From Methylocapsa sp. (GTDB lineage: Bacteria > Pseudomonadota > Alphaproteobacteria > Rhizobiales > Beijerinckiaceae), in NCBI GenBank assembly GCA_017353815.1, contig JAFMSB010000106.1, forward strand, positions 1 to 6,353: a stretch of 6,353 bases of DNA. Reading direction: 5' to 3'. The notes beneath the pieces were generated by a model. The model did no database searches. It was not told where the DNA came from and saw nothing but the letters and a program-made list of their open reading frames with translations. Both the position numbers and the translations under genes were made by a program. Shown piece after piece: positions 1-6,267 of this stretch (the stretch's first letter is position 1; every line of letters begins with the position of its first letter).

Positions 1-356
1 CGCATGAATATCTCGCGCAGATCGAGGCCGAGCAGGACGCCCGCCGGCGGGAGCTCGGAGTATCCGACGAGCTCAAGGAGGTCGCGGGCGTCACGCCGGC
101 AATGCTCGTGAAACTCGGCGAGAACGGCATCAAGACCGTGGCGGATTTGGCGGGTTGCGCGACCGACGATCTCGTTGGCTGGTCCGAACGCAAAGACGGC
201 GAGACGGTGAAACACCCGGGAATTCTCGATGGCTTTGAAATCTCGCGCGAGGAAGCGGACGGTCTCATCATGACGGCCAGGCTCAAGGCCGGCTGGATCG
301 ATGCCATTCCCGATCGCGCCGCGGAGGATTTTTTTGCCGGTGAGACCGGGGGTTAA
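1..356 (+). CDS. nusA: Transcription termination/antitermination protein NusA, C-terminal part (5' end outside the window)
   Basis: The reading frame is open from the left edge (first full codon at position 3) and ends at TAA 354-356, giving about 117 C-terminal residues. NusA binds RNA polymerase and nascent RNA and modulates pausing, termination and antitermination. The visible part starts with a charged stretch (HEYLAQIEAEQDARRREL), followed by a helix-hairpin-helix-like module (DELKEVAGVTPAMLVKLGEN, then GIKTVADLAGCATDDLVGW). It closes with an acidic helical tail containing GFEISREEADGLIMTARLKA and GWIDA. This matches the C-terminal HhH repeats and tail of alphaproteobacterial NusA. The S1 and KH domains would lie upstream of the window. 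The assignment rests on this tail together with ylxR and infB immediately downstream, which is the classical nusA operon order. Confidence is high despite the truncation. Confidence 0.93.
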   Translation, partial: HEYLAQIEAEQDARRRELGVSDELKEVAGVTPAMLVKLGENGIKTVADLAGCATDDLVGWSERKDGETVKHPGILDGFEISREEADGLIMTARLKAGWIDAIPDRAAEDFFAGETGG

Positions 357-373
357 CACATATTTGAGAGAAG

Positions 374-1102
374 ATGCGCGTGACGGGATCTGAGTGCCGT
401 GGCCCCGAGCTCTCATCCGAGCGGACGTGCATCGTCACCCGGGCGAAAGCGCCACCGCAGGATATGATCCGGTTTGTCGTTTCGCCCGAAGGCTTGGCCG
501 TGCCGGACATCAGGCGGAAACTTCCCGGCCGCGGTGTGTGGGTCCTGAGCTGTGCTCAGATTGTCGAAAAAGCGGTACAAGGCGAGGCCTTTTCTCGCGG
601 ACTCAAGAGAAAGGTATCCGTATCGCCCAATTTGACCGCGGATATCGAACGGGAATTGATAAGAGACTGTTTGCAGGCTTTATCCGTTGCCAATAAGGCG
701 GGCCTTATCTCCACTGGCTTCGTCAAGGCGGAACAAGCGATTGCTGCCGGAAACATATGCGGTCTGGTTCACGCTGCGGATGGCAGCGCGGATGGCGCCC
801 GGAAGATCGGGCAGCTCCTGCGCCGGCGTTTCGGCAGCGAGGAGGCTAAGCCGGTCATCGGACTCTTTCAGTCGAGCGAATTGGGTTTGGCATTAGGACA
901 GACAAATGTGATACACGCTGCTCTTGCTATGGGAGCCGCAGCCGAAGGATTTTTGGCTCGCTGCCGCCGGTTGAAGCTTTACCGGTCTCCCGCGCCTAAG
1001 GCCAGCGGCCGCAAAGGCTCCGGGGTTGGGCGCAGCGGGATGGTGGGCGAGCGGGTGGCGGCACCCGCAAAGCGCAAGTGGGCGGGAACGCGAAACGGAT
1101 GA
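374..1102 (+). CDS. ylxR: YlxR-family (DUF448) RNA-binding protein with a C-terminal L7Ae-like domain
   Basis: This 242-aa protein lies between nusA (17 nt gap) and infB (4-nt overlap). Residues 16-60 form the YlxR/DUF448 domain: ERTCIVTR near residue 16, [10 protein letters not shown] at 31-40 and the signature LPGRGVWV at 50-57. Residues about 90-200 resemble an L7Ae/L30e-type RNA-binding fold, with [19 protein letters not shown] at about 169-187. The last 35 residues are basic and rich in G, A, R and K, and are probably disordered. Standalone YlxR proteins are about 90 aa, so this is the longer two-domain form common in Alphaproteobacteria. YlxR homologues bind RNA or nucleoid and affect gene expression, but the exact role here is inferred. 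ATG 374 has a weak purine-rich site (GAGAG, 366-370) close upstream. The DUF448 motif begins 16 residues in, so a later start would cut into it. Transcription is presumably from the nusA operon promoter outside the window. Confidence 0.92.
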   Translation: MRVTGSECRGPELSSERTCIVTRAKAPPQDMIRFVVSPEGLAVPDIRRKLPGRGVWVLSCAQIVEKAVQGEAFSRGLKRKVSVSPNLTADIERELIRDCLQALSVANKAGLISTGFVKAEQAIAAGNICGLVHAADGSADGARKIGQLLRRRFGSEEAKPVIGLFQSSELGLALGQTNVIHAALAMGAAAEGFLARCRRLKLYRSPAPKASGRKGSGVGRSGMVGERVAAPAKRKWAGTRNG

Positions 1103-3717
1103 CAGAGACAAAGACCCCGGGTGATACGCTGACCGTCGGTCCGGCGAAGACGCTGACCTTGAAGCGCCCTGTCGAAGCGGGGATTGTCCGCCAGAGTTTT
1201 TCGCATGGCCGCTCGAAGCCGGTCGTTGTTGAAAAAATAAAGCGGCGGCCGATTGTGCCTGGCGAGCCGCATGCAGCGCACCGCGAAGCGGTTGCGCCCG
1301 CTGCTCCTGAAAGCGCTCCTTCGCCCCGCCAGCAGCCTATCTCACAGCGCCCGCAGGCGCCTGCCCCAAGGCCGCCTTCGGGCGTGATATTGCGTTCCTT
1401 AACGGAGGAAGAGCGCGAGGCACGCTCGCGCGCCCTTTCCGAGGCCCGGGAACGCGAGGCCGAAGAGCGCAAACGCGCCGAGATCGAAGCCAAGGCACGC
1501 GAAGAGCGGGAAGAGCGCGAGCGGGAGGAGCGCGCCGCGGCCGAAGACCGCAAACGGGAGGAGGAGTCACGCCGCGCACATGAAGCCGAGACAAAACGCC
1601 GCTCCGAATTGGAGGCGAAGCGGCGCCTTCCCGGCACGGAGGCTGCTCCGCCGCAAACCGGCCTGCGCCAGCCGCAGCCCGCCAAGCCGGAAGGCACCCC
1701 CGCCATATCGCCGCTCGCACGAAGAGCTGCTGGCGACGAAGAAGAAGCGCCGCATATTGGCCGCCGGTCATCCGGGCTGCCCATAAGGCAAGCCATCCCG
1801 CGCCCGCCGCGGGGCGCCGAGGCCAAGACCCGCGGGCGCTTAACGCTTGCCAATGTAACGGGCGAAGAGGAAGAGGAGCGTACGCGATCCGTAGCGGCCT
1901 TCCGGCGCCGGGTGCAAAGGCTCAAGGGCCAAGCTGCCGAGGCAAAAGAGAAGATCGCGCGCGAGGTGATATTGCCGGAAACGATAACGATTCAGGAGCT
2001 CGCAAGCCGTATGTCGGAGCGGGCCGTCGACGTTATCAAGCTTCTCATGAAGCAAGGGCAAATGGCGAAGATTACCGATGTGATCGATGCCGATACAGCG
2101 CAGCTCATAGCCGAGGATCTCGGCCACACGGTCAAACGCGTTGCCGAAGCCGATGTGGAAGAAGGGCTGTTCGATGCACCGGACAGCGATCAGGATCTCG
2201 TGCCTCGCGCACCGGTTGTCACCATCATGGGCCATGTCGACCATGGCAAGACGTCCTTGCTCGATGCCATCCGGCACGCCAATGTTGTCTCCGGCGAGGC
2301 GGGCGGCATCACGCAACATATTGGCGCCTATCAAATCATTGCCCCGAACGGCTCGAAAGTAACGTTCATCGATACACCCGGGCACGCGGCCTTCACGGCG
2401 ATGCGCGCCCGCGGCGCCAAGGTAACGGACATCGTTGTTCTCGTGGTCGCGGCGGACGACGGCGTCATGCCGCAAACGGCGGAAGCAGTCGCGCATGCAC
2501 GGGCCGCGAATGTCCCGCTTATCGTGGCGATTAACAAGATCGACAAACCAGATGCCAAGCCTGAGCGCGTGCGCAACGAATTGCTTCAGCAAGAAGTGCA
2601 GGTGGAATCGTTAGGTGGCGAAACGCTCGAGGTTGAAGTCTCTGCGACAAAGAAGATCAATCTCGATAAGCTGCTCGAACTGATCGCATTGCAGGCGGAA
2701 CTGCTCAATCTGCGCGCTAACCCCTCGCGCCCGGCCGAAGGAACTGTTATCGAGGCAAGGCTCGATAAGGGCCGCGGGCCGGTTGCGACCGTGCTGGTGC
2801 AGCGCGGCACGCTCAAGATTGGCGATATCATCATCGCCGGCAGCGAATGGGGCCGGGTGCGCGCGCTTCTCGATGACACGGGAACGGCGAGGCAGTCGGC
2901 GGGGCCGTCGATGCCGGCGGAAGTCCTCGGATTTTCGGGATCCCCTGAAGCGGGTGACCGCGTGGCCGCGGTCGAAACGGAGACGCGGGCGAGAGAGATC
3001 ACGCAATATCGCGCGCGCCAGAGGCGGGAAAAGGCGGTAGCCCGCGGCACAGGCGCACGCGGCTCCCTCTCGGACATGATGAGCCAGCTCAAATCCGCGG
3101 GCCGGAAGGAATTCCCGCTGGTCATTAAGGCCGACGTGCAAGGATCGGTCGAGGCTATCGTTGCGACGCTCGAAAAGCTTAGCACCGACGAGGTTGCGGC
3201 GCGCATCATCCATGCGAGCGTCGGCGGGATCACCGAATCCGACGTAACGCTGGCCGAAGCCTCCCGGGCCGTCGTGATCGGCTTTAATGTGCGCGCGCAT
3301 AAAGAGGCGCGGGCGCTCGCCGACCAGTCGGGGATCGAGATCCGCTACTACAATATCATCTACAATCTCATCGACGATATTAAGGCAGCGATGTCGGGCT
3401 TGCTTGCGCCAACCTTGCGCGAGGAATTGCTCGGGAACGCCGAAATTTTGGAAATCTTCGCCATTTCCAAGGTTGGCAAGGTCGCGGGCTGCCGAGTGCT
3501 GGAGGGCAATGTTCAGCGCGGCGCCCATGTCCGGCTCATTCGCGACAATGTCGTGGTGCATGAGGGCAAGCTTTCGACGCTCAAGCGCTTCAAGGATGAA
3601 GTCAAGGAGGTAGTGGCGGGCCAGGAGTGCGGCATGGCCTTCGAGAATTATCAGGACATGCGGGCAGGCGATATTATCGAATGCTATTCCGTGCAAGAGA
3701 TCAAGCGCACGCTTTGA
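1099..3717 (+). CDS. infB: Translation initiation factor IF-2
   Basis: This 872-aa GTPase places initiator fMet-tRNA on the 30S subunit and promotes 50S joining. Residues 1-40 ([31 protein letters not shown]) match the N-terminus typical of alphaproteobacterial IF-2. Residues about 102-176 are a highly charged E/R/A helix, probably a long coiled or single helix. The conserved IF2_N module covers about 285-340 ([20 protein letters not shown]). The G domain carries G1 GHVDHGKT at 378-385, G3 DTPGH at 425-429 and G4 NKID at 479-482, all intact. Domain II begins near 548, the IF-2-specific domain III contains [10 protein letters not shown] at 677-686, and the C-terminal tRNA-binding domain runs from about 755 to 872. 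ATG 1099 is preferred because it opens ATGACAGAG and overlaps the ylxR stop as ATGA, suggesting translational coupling. An in-frame GTG at 1078 would add seven residues and is less likely. The gene looks complete and functional. Confidence 0.98.
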   Translation: MTETKTPGDTLTVGPAKTLTLKRPVEAGIVRQSFSHGRSKPVVVEKIKRRPIVPGEPHAAHREAVAPAAPESAPSPRQQPISQRPQAPAPRPPSGVILRSLTEEEREARSRALSEAREREAEERKRAEIEAKAREEREEREREERAAAEDRKREEESRRAHEAETKRRSELEAKRRLPGTEAAPPQTGLRQPQPAKPEGTPAISPLARRAAGDEEEAPHIGRRSSGLPIRQAIPRPPRGAEAKTRGRLTLANVTGEEEEERTRSVAAFRRRVQRLKGQAAEAKEKIAREVILPETITIQELASRMSERAVDVIKLLMKQGQMAKITDVIDADTAQLIAEDLGHTVKRVAEADVEEGLFDAPDSDQDLVPRAPVVTIMGHVDHGKTSLLDAIRHANVVSGEAGGITQHIGAYQIIAPNGSKVTFIDTPGHAAFTAMRARGAKVTDIVVLVVAADDGVMPQTAEAVAHARAANVPLIVAINKIDKPDAKPERVRNELLQQEVQVESLGGETLEVEVSATKKINLDKLLELIALQAELLNLRANPSRPAEGTVIEARLDKGRGPVATVLVQRGTLKIGDIIIAGSEWGRVRALLDDTGTARQSAGPSMPAEVLGFSGSPEAGDRVAAVETETRAREITQYRARQRREKAVARGTGARGSLSDMMSQLKSAGRKEFPLVIKADVQGSVEAIVATLEKLSTDEVAARIIHASVGGITESDVTLAEASRAVVIGFNVRAHKEARALADQSGIEIRYYNIIYNLIDDIKAAMSGLLAPTLREELLGNAEILEIFAISKVGKVAGCRVLEGNVQRGAHVRLIRDNVVVHEGKLSTLKRFKDEVKEVVAGQECGMAFENYQDMRAGDIIECYSVQEIKRTL

Positions 3718-3729
3718 CGGACTAATAAA

Positions 3730-3756
3730 GGCGGTGGCATTCCGCCGCCGCGTTTT
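3730..3756 (+). terminator. Candidate intrinsic terminator after infB
   Basis: Bases 3730-3737 (GGCGGTGG) pair with 3742-3749 (CCGCCGCC) over eight base pairs, including one G-U pair, around a CATT tetraloop. The stem is followed by GCG and then four T residues (3753-3756). It begins 12 nt after the infB stop codon, where a terminator would be expected. The T run is short and separated from the stem by three bases, so termination may be partial. Confidence 0.5.
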
Positions 3757-3797
3757 GAGACGGCATTGGCTTCCAACCGGGCAATTGAGAGTCGATC

Positions 3798-4067
3798 ATG
3801 GCCACCTCCACAGCGCCGCATTTCCACAACCAGCCGGGTGTCCCGCAAGTGCGAGTTGGCGCCAAGGAATTCATGTGCATCGGCGCGCTGCCGCCGCTTG
3901 ATCATCCCCATATCTTCATCGATATGGGCGCGGACGCCGATGCGATTTGCCCCTATTGCTCGACGCGCTATGTTTACGACGCCGCTCTCGGGGGAGCATG
4001 CGAGCCGGCCGAATGTGTTTTTGCGCCCAGCACCGGCAAGGCCGCAGCAGCATCCGCGCGGATTTGA
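3798..4067 (+). CDS. CHCC zinc-finger domain protein (NDUFS6-like, zf-CHCC family)
   Basis: This is an 89-aa soluble protein. Its only cysteines in the conserved core are C27, C51 and C54. Together with H36 they give the pattern C-x8-H-x14-C-x2-C, the zinc site of the zf-CHCC family, whose eukaryotic member is the complex I accessory subunit NDUFS6. Conserved flanks are visible: KEFMCIGALPPLDHPHIF around 24-40 and ICPYCSTRYVYD at 50-61. Tail residues 73-89 are low complexity (A, S, G, K). Mitochondrial and some alphaproteobacterial homologues are linked to respiratory complex I, and a role there is possible but not shown here. The start ATG 3798 has a purine-rich site TTGAGAG (3785-3791) at suitable spacing. 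The gene follows the candidate terminator after infB and lies 18 nt before the monooxygenase in the same frame, so it is probably the first gene of a two-gene unit. Confidence 0.9.
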   Translation: MATSTAPHFHNQPGVPQVRVGAKEFMCIGALPPLDHPHIFIDMGADADAICPYCSTRYVYDAALGGACEPAECVFAPSTGKAAAASARI

Positions 4068-4085
4068 ACCGCGATTTCGCTCGCG

Positions 4086-5261
4086 ATGAGGCCGGCCGAT
4101 GCCGCGATCGCAGGGGCGGGAATAGGCGGGCTATGCACCGCCCTCGCTTTGGCGCGCAAGGGATGGCGCGTTAGCCTTTACGAGAAAGCGCAATTTCTTG
4201 AGGAAGCGGGCGCTGGCCTCCAGCTTTCGCCCAATGCGAGCGCGATCCTGCAAAAGCTCGGAGTTGCCGGGCGGCTTTCAGCTTTTGCTCTTCATCCAAA
4301 GGCGATCACGGTGCGCCGCGCGCGCGATGGCGCAATCCTCACCGCGCTGCCGCTCGGCGAGGCGGAGCAGCGCTGGAGGGCGCCTTATCTTGCCGTGCAC
4401 CGGGCCGATCTGCAACGAGCGCTGCTCGAAGCGGCCGCCGCCGAGCCGGCCATCCGCCTCATGACCGGGGCCGAAATCACCGGCTTTGAGCGGGATGGTG
4501 AAACGGTCTTGGCCGCATTCGTGCAGGGCGCAGTCGTTTCGAAGGTGACCGCCAGTTGCTTGATAGGGGCAGATGGAGTCCGCTCCTTTGTGCGCCAGAG
4601 GCTTGGCTTCGGCAGTGCAAAGCCTTCGGGCCTTGTGGCCTGGCGGGCATTGGTCGATGCGGCGCGCGTTCCTTCTGCTATGCGCCAGAATGAGATCGCC
4701 CTCTGGCTCGGGCGGGGCGCGCATCTTGTTCACTACCCTTTGCGGGATGGCACTGCCATCAATGTCGTTGCCGTTGTCCATGACGATTGGCGCGGCTCGG
4801 CCGATGATTTTTGGTCAAGCCCCGGAGAGGGGTTCCTTTTGCAAGCCCATTTCCAGGGCTGGGACGAGGCGCCAAAAAAGCTTTTGCGCGCGGCAGCCGG
4901 ATGGCGAAAATGGCCGCTTTTCGATTGCCCGCCGCTCGCAAATTGGGTCTGCGGCCGGATAGCGCTTGTGGGCGATGCGGCCCATCCCATATTGCCATTT
5001 CTGGCCCAGGGCGCGGCCCAAGCAATCGAGGACGCGGACGCTCTCGGCGCGGCGCTTGACCAAAATCAAGACATCAAAGGGGGTCTGGCCGCCTATCAGC
5101 AAGCACGGCAGGCGCGTGCCCTGCGCGTGCAAAAGGAGTCGCGCAGACAAGCCGCCATTTATCACCTCCCAGGCCCGGCAGCCTTGGTCCGGGATTGCAT
5201 CCTCCGGGCAATCGACGGCCAAAGGATGCTTGCGCGCTACGATTGGCTCTATGGCGCCTAG
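4086..5261 (+). CDS. FAD-dependent monooxygenase (group A, salicylate/3-hydroxybenzoate hydroxylase-like)
   Basis: This 391-aa cytoplasmic flavoprotein is of the class that uses NAD(P)H and O2 to hydroxylate an aromatic or related substrate. The FAD-binding Rossmann motif GAGIGG lies at residues 10-15, followed by an acidic strand end (VSLYEK). The DG motif (LIGADGVRS, with D163-G164) contacts both cofactors. The second FAD motif (IALVGDAAHPILPFLAQGAA, with G296-D297) contacts the ribityl chain. The form GDAAHP..PFLAQGAAQAIEDA is that of the salicylate and 3-hydroxybenzoate hydroxylase branch rather than the ubiquinone hydroxylases UbiH/UbiF/Coq6. Length is normal for the family and the gene appears intact. 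No membrane segment is apparent. ATG 4086 is the only reasonable start, because the Rossmann motif begins about eight residues later and an in-frame stop (the TGA of the previous gene) lies seven codons upstream. No clear Shine-Dalgarno site precedes it, so translation may depend on the upstream gene. The substrate is unknown: no other catabolic genes flank it. Confidence 0.93.
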   Translation: MRPADAAIAGAGIGGLCTALALARKGWRVSLYEKAQFLEEAGAGLQLSPNASAILQKLGVAGRLSAFALHPKAITVRRARDGAILTALPLGEAEQRWRAPYLAVHRADLQRALLEAAAAEPAIRLMTGAEITGFERDGETVLAAFVQGAVVSKVTASCLIGADGVRSFVRQRLGFGSAKPSGLVAWRALVDAARVPSAMRQNEIALWLGRGAHLVHYPLRDGTAINVVAVVHDDWRGSADDFWSSPGEGFLLQAHFQGWDEAPKKLLRAAAGWRKWPLFDCPPLANWVCGRIALVGDAAHPILPFLAQGAAQAIEDADALGAALDQNQDIKGGLAAYQQARQARALRVQKESRRQAAIYHLPGPAALVRDCILRAIDGQRMLARYDWLYGA

Positions 5262-5421
5262 CGCGCTTTCCGCTTGGCTAGAATCGGCCGAGCGATAAGA
5301 AATTGCGCCGAATCAATAAGCTGGAGCGAATCCTCGCCGCAAAAGTCTGTCAACTTTCGCGGAATTCGCCCTAGGCCCTTGCACGGAATGATTGCCCCTT
5401 CCGCCAGAGAGCGCTCCTCGC
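5262..5421. other. Convergent intergenic stretch without a gene
   Basis: These 160 bp separate the plus-strand monooxygenase from the end of the minus-strand membrane protein gene. I see no open frame of note and no stem followed by a T run on either strand. An 8-bp palindrome GAGCGCTC lies near 5409-5416 but has no T tract. How transcription ends between these convergent units is not evident. Confidence 0.6.
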
Positions 5422-5829
5422 CTATGATTCCGGCGGCAGAAGCTTGAGCGCGCCGCCACGTTGCCCGCGCGGCAACGGAACACGGAGGATTTGGCGCAAA
5501 AGCGGCGAAAAGCTGAGCAAGATGGTAAGCATCATTCCTGCAAGCCCAAGGGCCAGCAAGGAGTGGCTATTCCTTGTAAACAACAAAAAACCATTGTTAG
5601 GCATAGCAGGCTGCCCCAACGAGGGGCCTTTAGCGATTTCACCGGCAAGGCGCACGGGCGCCCCCTCCCCTGAGAGCGCGGCCACTTTGCCGTCAAGCCC
5701 GATTTCGAAAACGCGCGAAACGAGAAGCTGATCGGAGAGATCTTCGCGCATTTCCGGCCATGCCGCCCAATCTCTGGCTGGGTCGCCGATTGCCAGCAGC
5801 GAGGCAAGGAAGGCGGAAATCCCGGCCAT
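5422..5829 (-). CDS. Hypothetical protein with one C-terminal membrane segment
   Basis: This 135-aa reading frame runs from ATG at 5829 to TAG at 5422-5424. I do not recognise its family. Residues 1-15 (MAGISAFLASLLAIG) are mildly hydrophobic but short for a membrane span. Residues about 17-70 look like a soluble segment with alternating strands (VSRVFEIGLDGKVAALSGEG, then APVRLAGEIAKG). Residues 89-110 (HSLLALGLAGMMLTILLSFS) form a convincing transmembrane helix. It is followed by a basic tail (LRQILRVPLPRGQRGG), which by the positive-inside rule should be cytoplasmic. Codon use is GC-rich like the core genes, and the amino-acid composition argues for real coding. It lies 12 nt after the zinc-ribbon gene on the same strand, in the same frame, with no obvious ribosome binding site. 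The first in-frame upstream stop is only five codons before the ATG, so it could be the 3' part of a once-longer gene cut by a rearrangement. Confidence 0.55.
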   Translation of the reverse strand: MAGISAFLASLLAIGDPARDWAAWPEMREDLSDQLLVSRVFEIGLDGKVAALSGEGAPVRLAGEIAKGPSLGQPAMPNNGFLLFTRNSHSLLALGLAGMMLTILLSFSPLLRQILRVPLPRGQRGGALKLLPPES

Positions 5830-5841
5830 TGAGCCAGATTG

Positions 5842-6120
5842 CTAGTAGCCTGTATCAATACAGCCAATGATCCAACGGTAAATTCTCCGAGCAGGGCGCT
5901 TGATCATCAATATCTCACACTTCGCACTGGAGAACATATTTCTCAGGACCTCATCAGCGTGATACTGGGCAGCCTCCTGCTGAACGTCTTCCATTGTGTC
6001 TTGTTTCCCGCAGATGGGACATAGGACCCACGTTCGGCCATCACGCTCAAACCTGTGTTCAGGAGTCATACGACATGTGCCGCAGAGAATTAGTTTAGAT
6101 TCTTCTTCGTATTTATACAT
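5842..6120 (-). CDS. Small zinc-ribbon protein of unknown function
   Basis: This is a 92-aa reading frame from ATG at 6120 to TAG at 5842-5844. Two knuckles, CGTC (C13, C16) and CPIC (C34, C37), give C-x2-C-x17-C-x2-C, the spacing of a zinc ribbon. The second knuckle continues as GKQDTMEDVQQEAAQYHADE, an acidic helix. The sequence starts with a charged leader (MYKYEEESK). The C-terminal third (KRPARRIYRWIIGCIDTGY) is basic, then hydrophobic. The role could be nucleic-acid or protein binding, but I cannot name a family. The start is preceded by AT-rich DNA without a clear Shine-Dalgarno site. GC content over 5881-6180 is 45% by hand count, well below neighbouring genes, which suggests a different origin. 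It is probably co-transcribed with the membrane protein gene 12 nt downstream. Confidence 0.65.
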   Translation of the reverse strand: MYKYEEESKLILCGTCRMTPEHRFERDGRTWVLCPICGKQDTMEDVQQEAAQYHADEVLRNMFSSAKCEILMIKRPARRIYRWIIGCIDTGY

Positions 6121-6149
6121 TTTGACTAAATCGATTGTTGTTAAGCTAT

Positions 6150-6189
6150 TGTGTACGATAACTTATTTTAGCGGTTCGTGCAAGGTCAA
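6150..6189 (-). promoter_or_regulatory. Possible promoter region of the zinc-ribbon gene
   Basis: On the minus strand TTGACC (complement of 6184-6189) resembles a -35 box. The AT-rich sequence that follows contains TAAAAT (complement of 6165-6170), which resembles a -10 box. The spacing between these two is only 13 nt, too short for a standard sigma-70 promoter, and better-spaced hexamers are weak. The position upstream of ATG 6120 and the low GC are suggestive only. Confidence 0.2.
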
Positions 6190-6229
6190 AACTTTTCACG
6201 CGGGTGTGCCGCGCCGGCTTCGGAATTGA

Positions 6230-6245
6230 GCCCATACACGTGGGC
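6230..6245. repeat. Short inverted repeat (5-bp arms, 6-nt spacer)
   Basis: GCCCA (6230-6234) and TGGGC (6241-6245) are complementary around TACACG. The element ends 6 nt before the perfect 16-bp palindrome, so the two may form a composite site. Arms this short can arise by chance. Confidence 0.3.
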
Positions 6246-6251
6246 CAAACG

Positions 6252-6267
6252 GAACGAAGCTTCGTTC
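6252..6267. repeat. Perfect 16-bp palindrome
   Basis: The bases GAACGAAGCTTCGTTC read the same on both strands with no loop, and the symmetry stops at the flanking G on each side. A site of this size and perfection could be an operator for a dimeric regulator or part of a mobile-element end. There is no T run, so it is not an intrinsic terminator. Confidence 0.6.

Noticed and set aside
1078..1098. GTG at 1078 as an upstream start for infB
   Set aside because: The ATG at 1099 gives the usual alphaproteobacterial N-terminus and an ATGA overlap with ylxR. The seven extra residues have no support.
996..1925. Long open frame of 309 codons on the minus strand
   Set aside because: It is antisense to the IF-2 N-terminal region and the end of ylxR. 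The translation is dominated by Arg, Ser and Ala runs, as expected from the complement of GC-rich E/R/A codons.
1840..2592. Minus-strand open frame of 250 codons
   Set aside because: Opposite the IF2_N and G domains of infB. The plus-strand frame has intact family motifs, and this one has none.
2611..3696. Minus-strand open frame of 361 codons
   Set aside because: It lies wholly opposite the conserved GTPase and C-terminal domains of IF-2, has no recognisable motif, and is a composition shadow.
5432..5457. GGCGGC / GCCGCC inverted repeat near the end of the minus-strand gene
   Set aside because: The 14-nt loop, lack of a T tract and position within coding sequence make it a likely by-product of GC-rich codons.
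5459..5477. Hairpin CGTTGCC / GGCAACG with a 5-nt loop as a terminator
   Set aside because: It lies inside the coding end of the minus-strand membrane protein, 35 nt before its stop, and no T run follows on either strand.
5532..5867. Second minus-strand frame of 111 codons starting at 5867
   Set aside because: It overlaps the 135-codon frame and is rich in Pro, Arg and Ser, without the membrane helix or coherent composition of the chosen frame.
6122..6152. Plus-strand promoter with TTGACT and TATTGT
   Set aside because: The spacer is 19 nt, the -10 match is weak, and no supported plus-strand gene follows.
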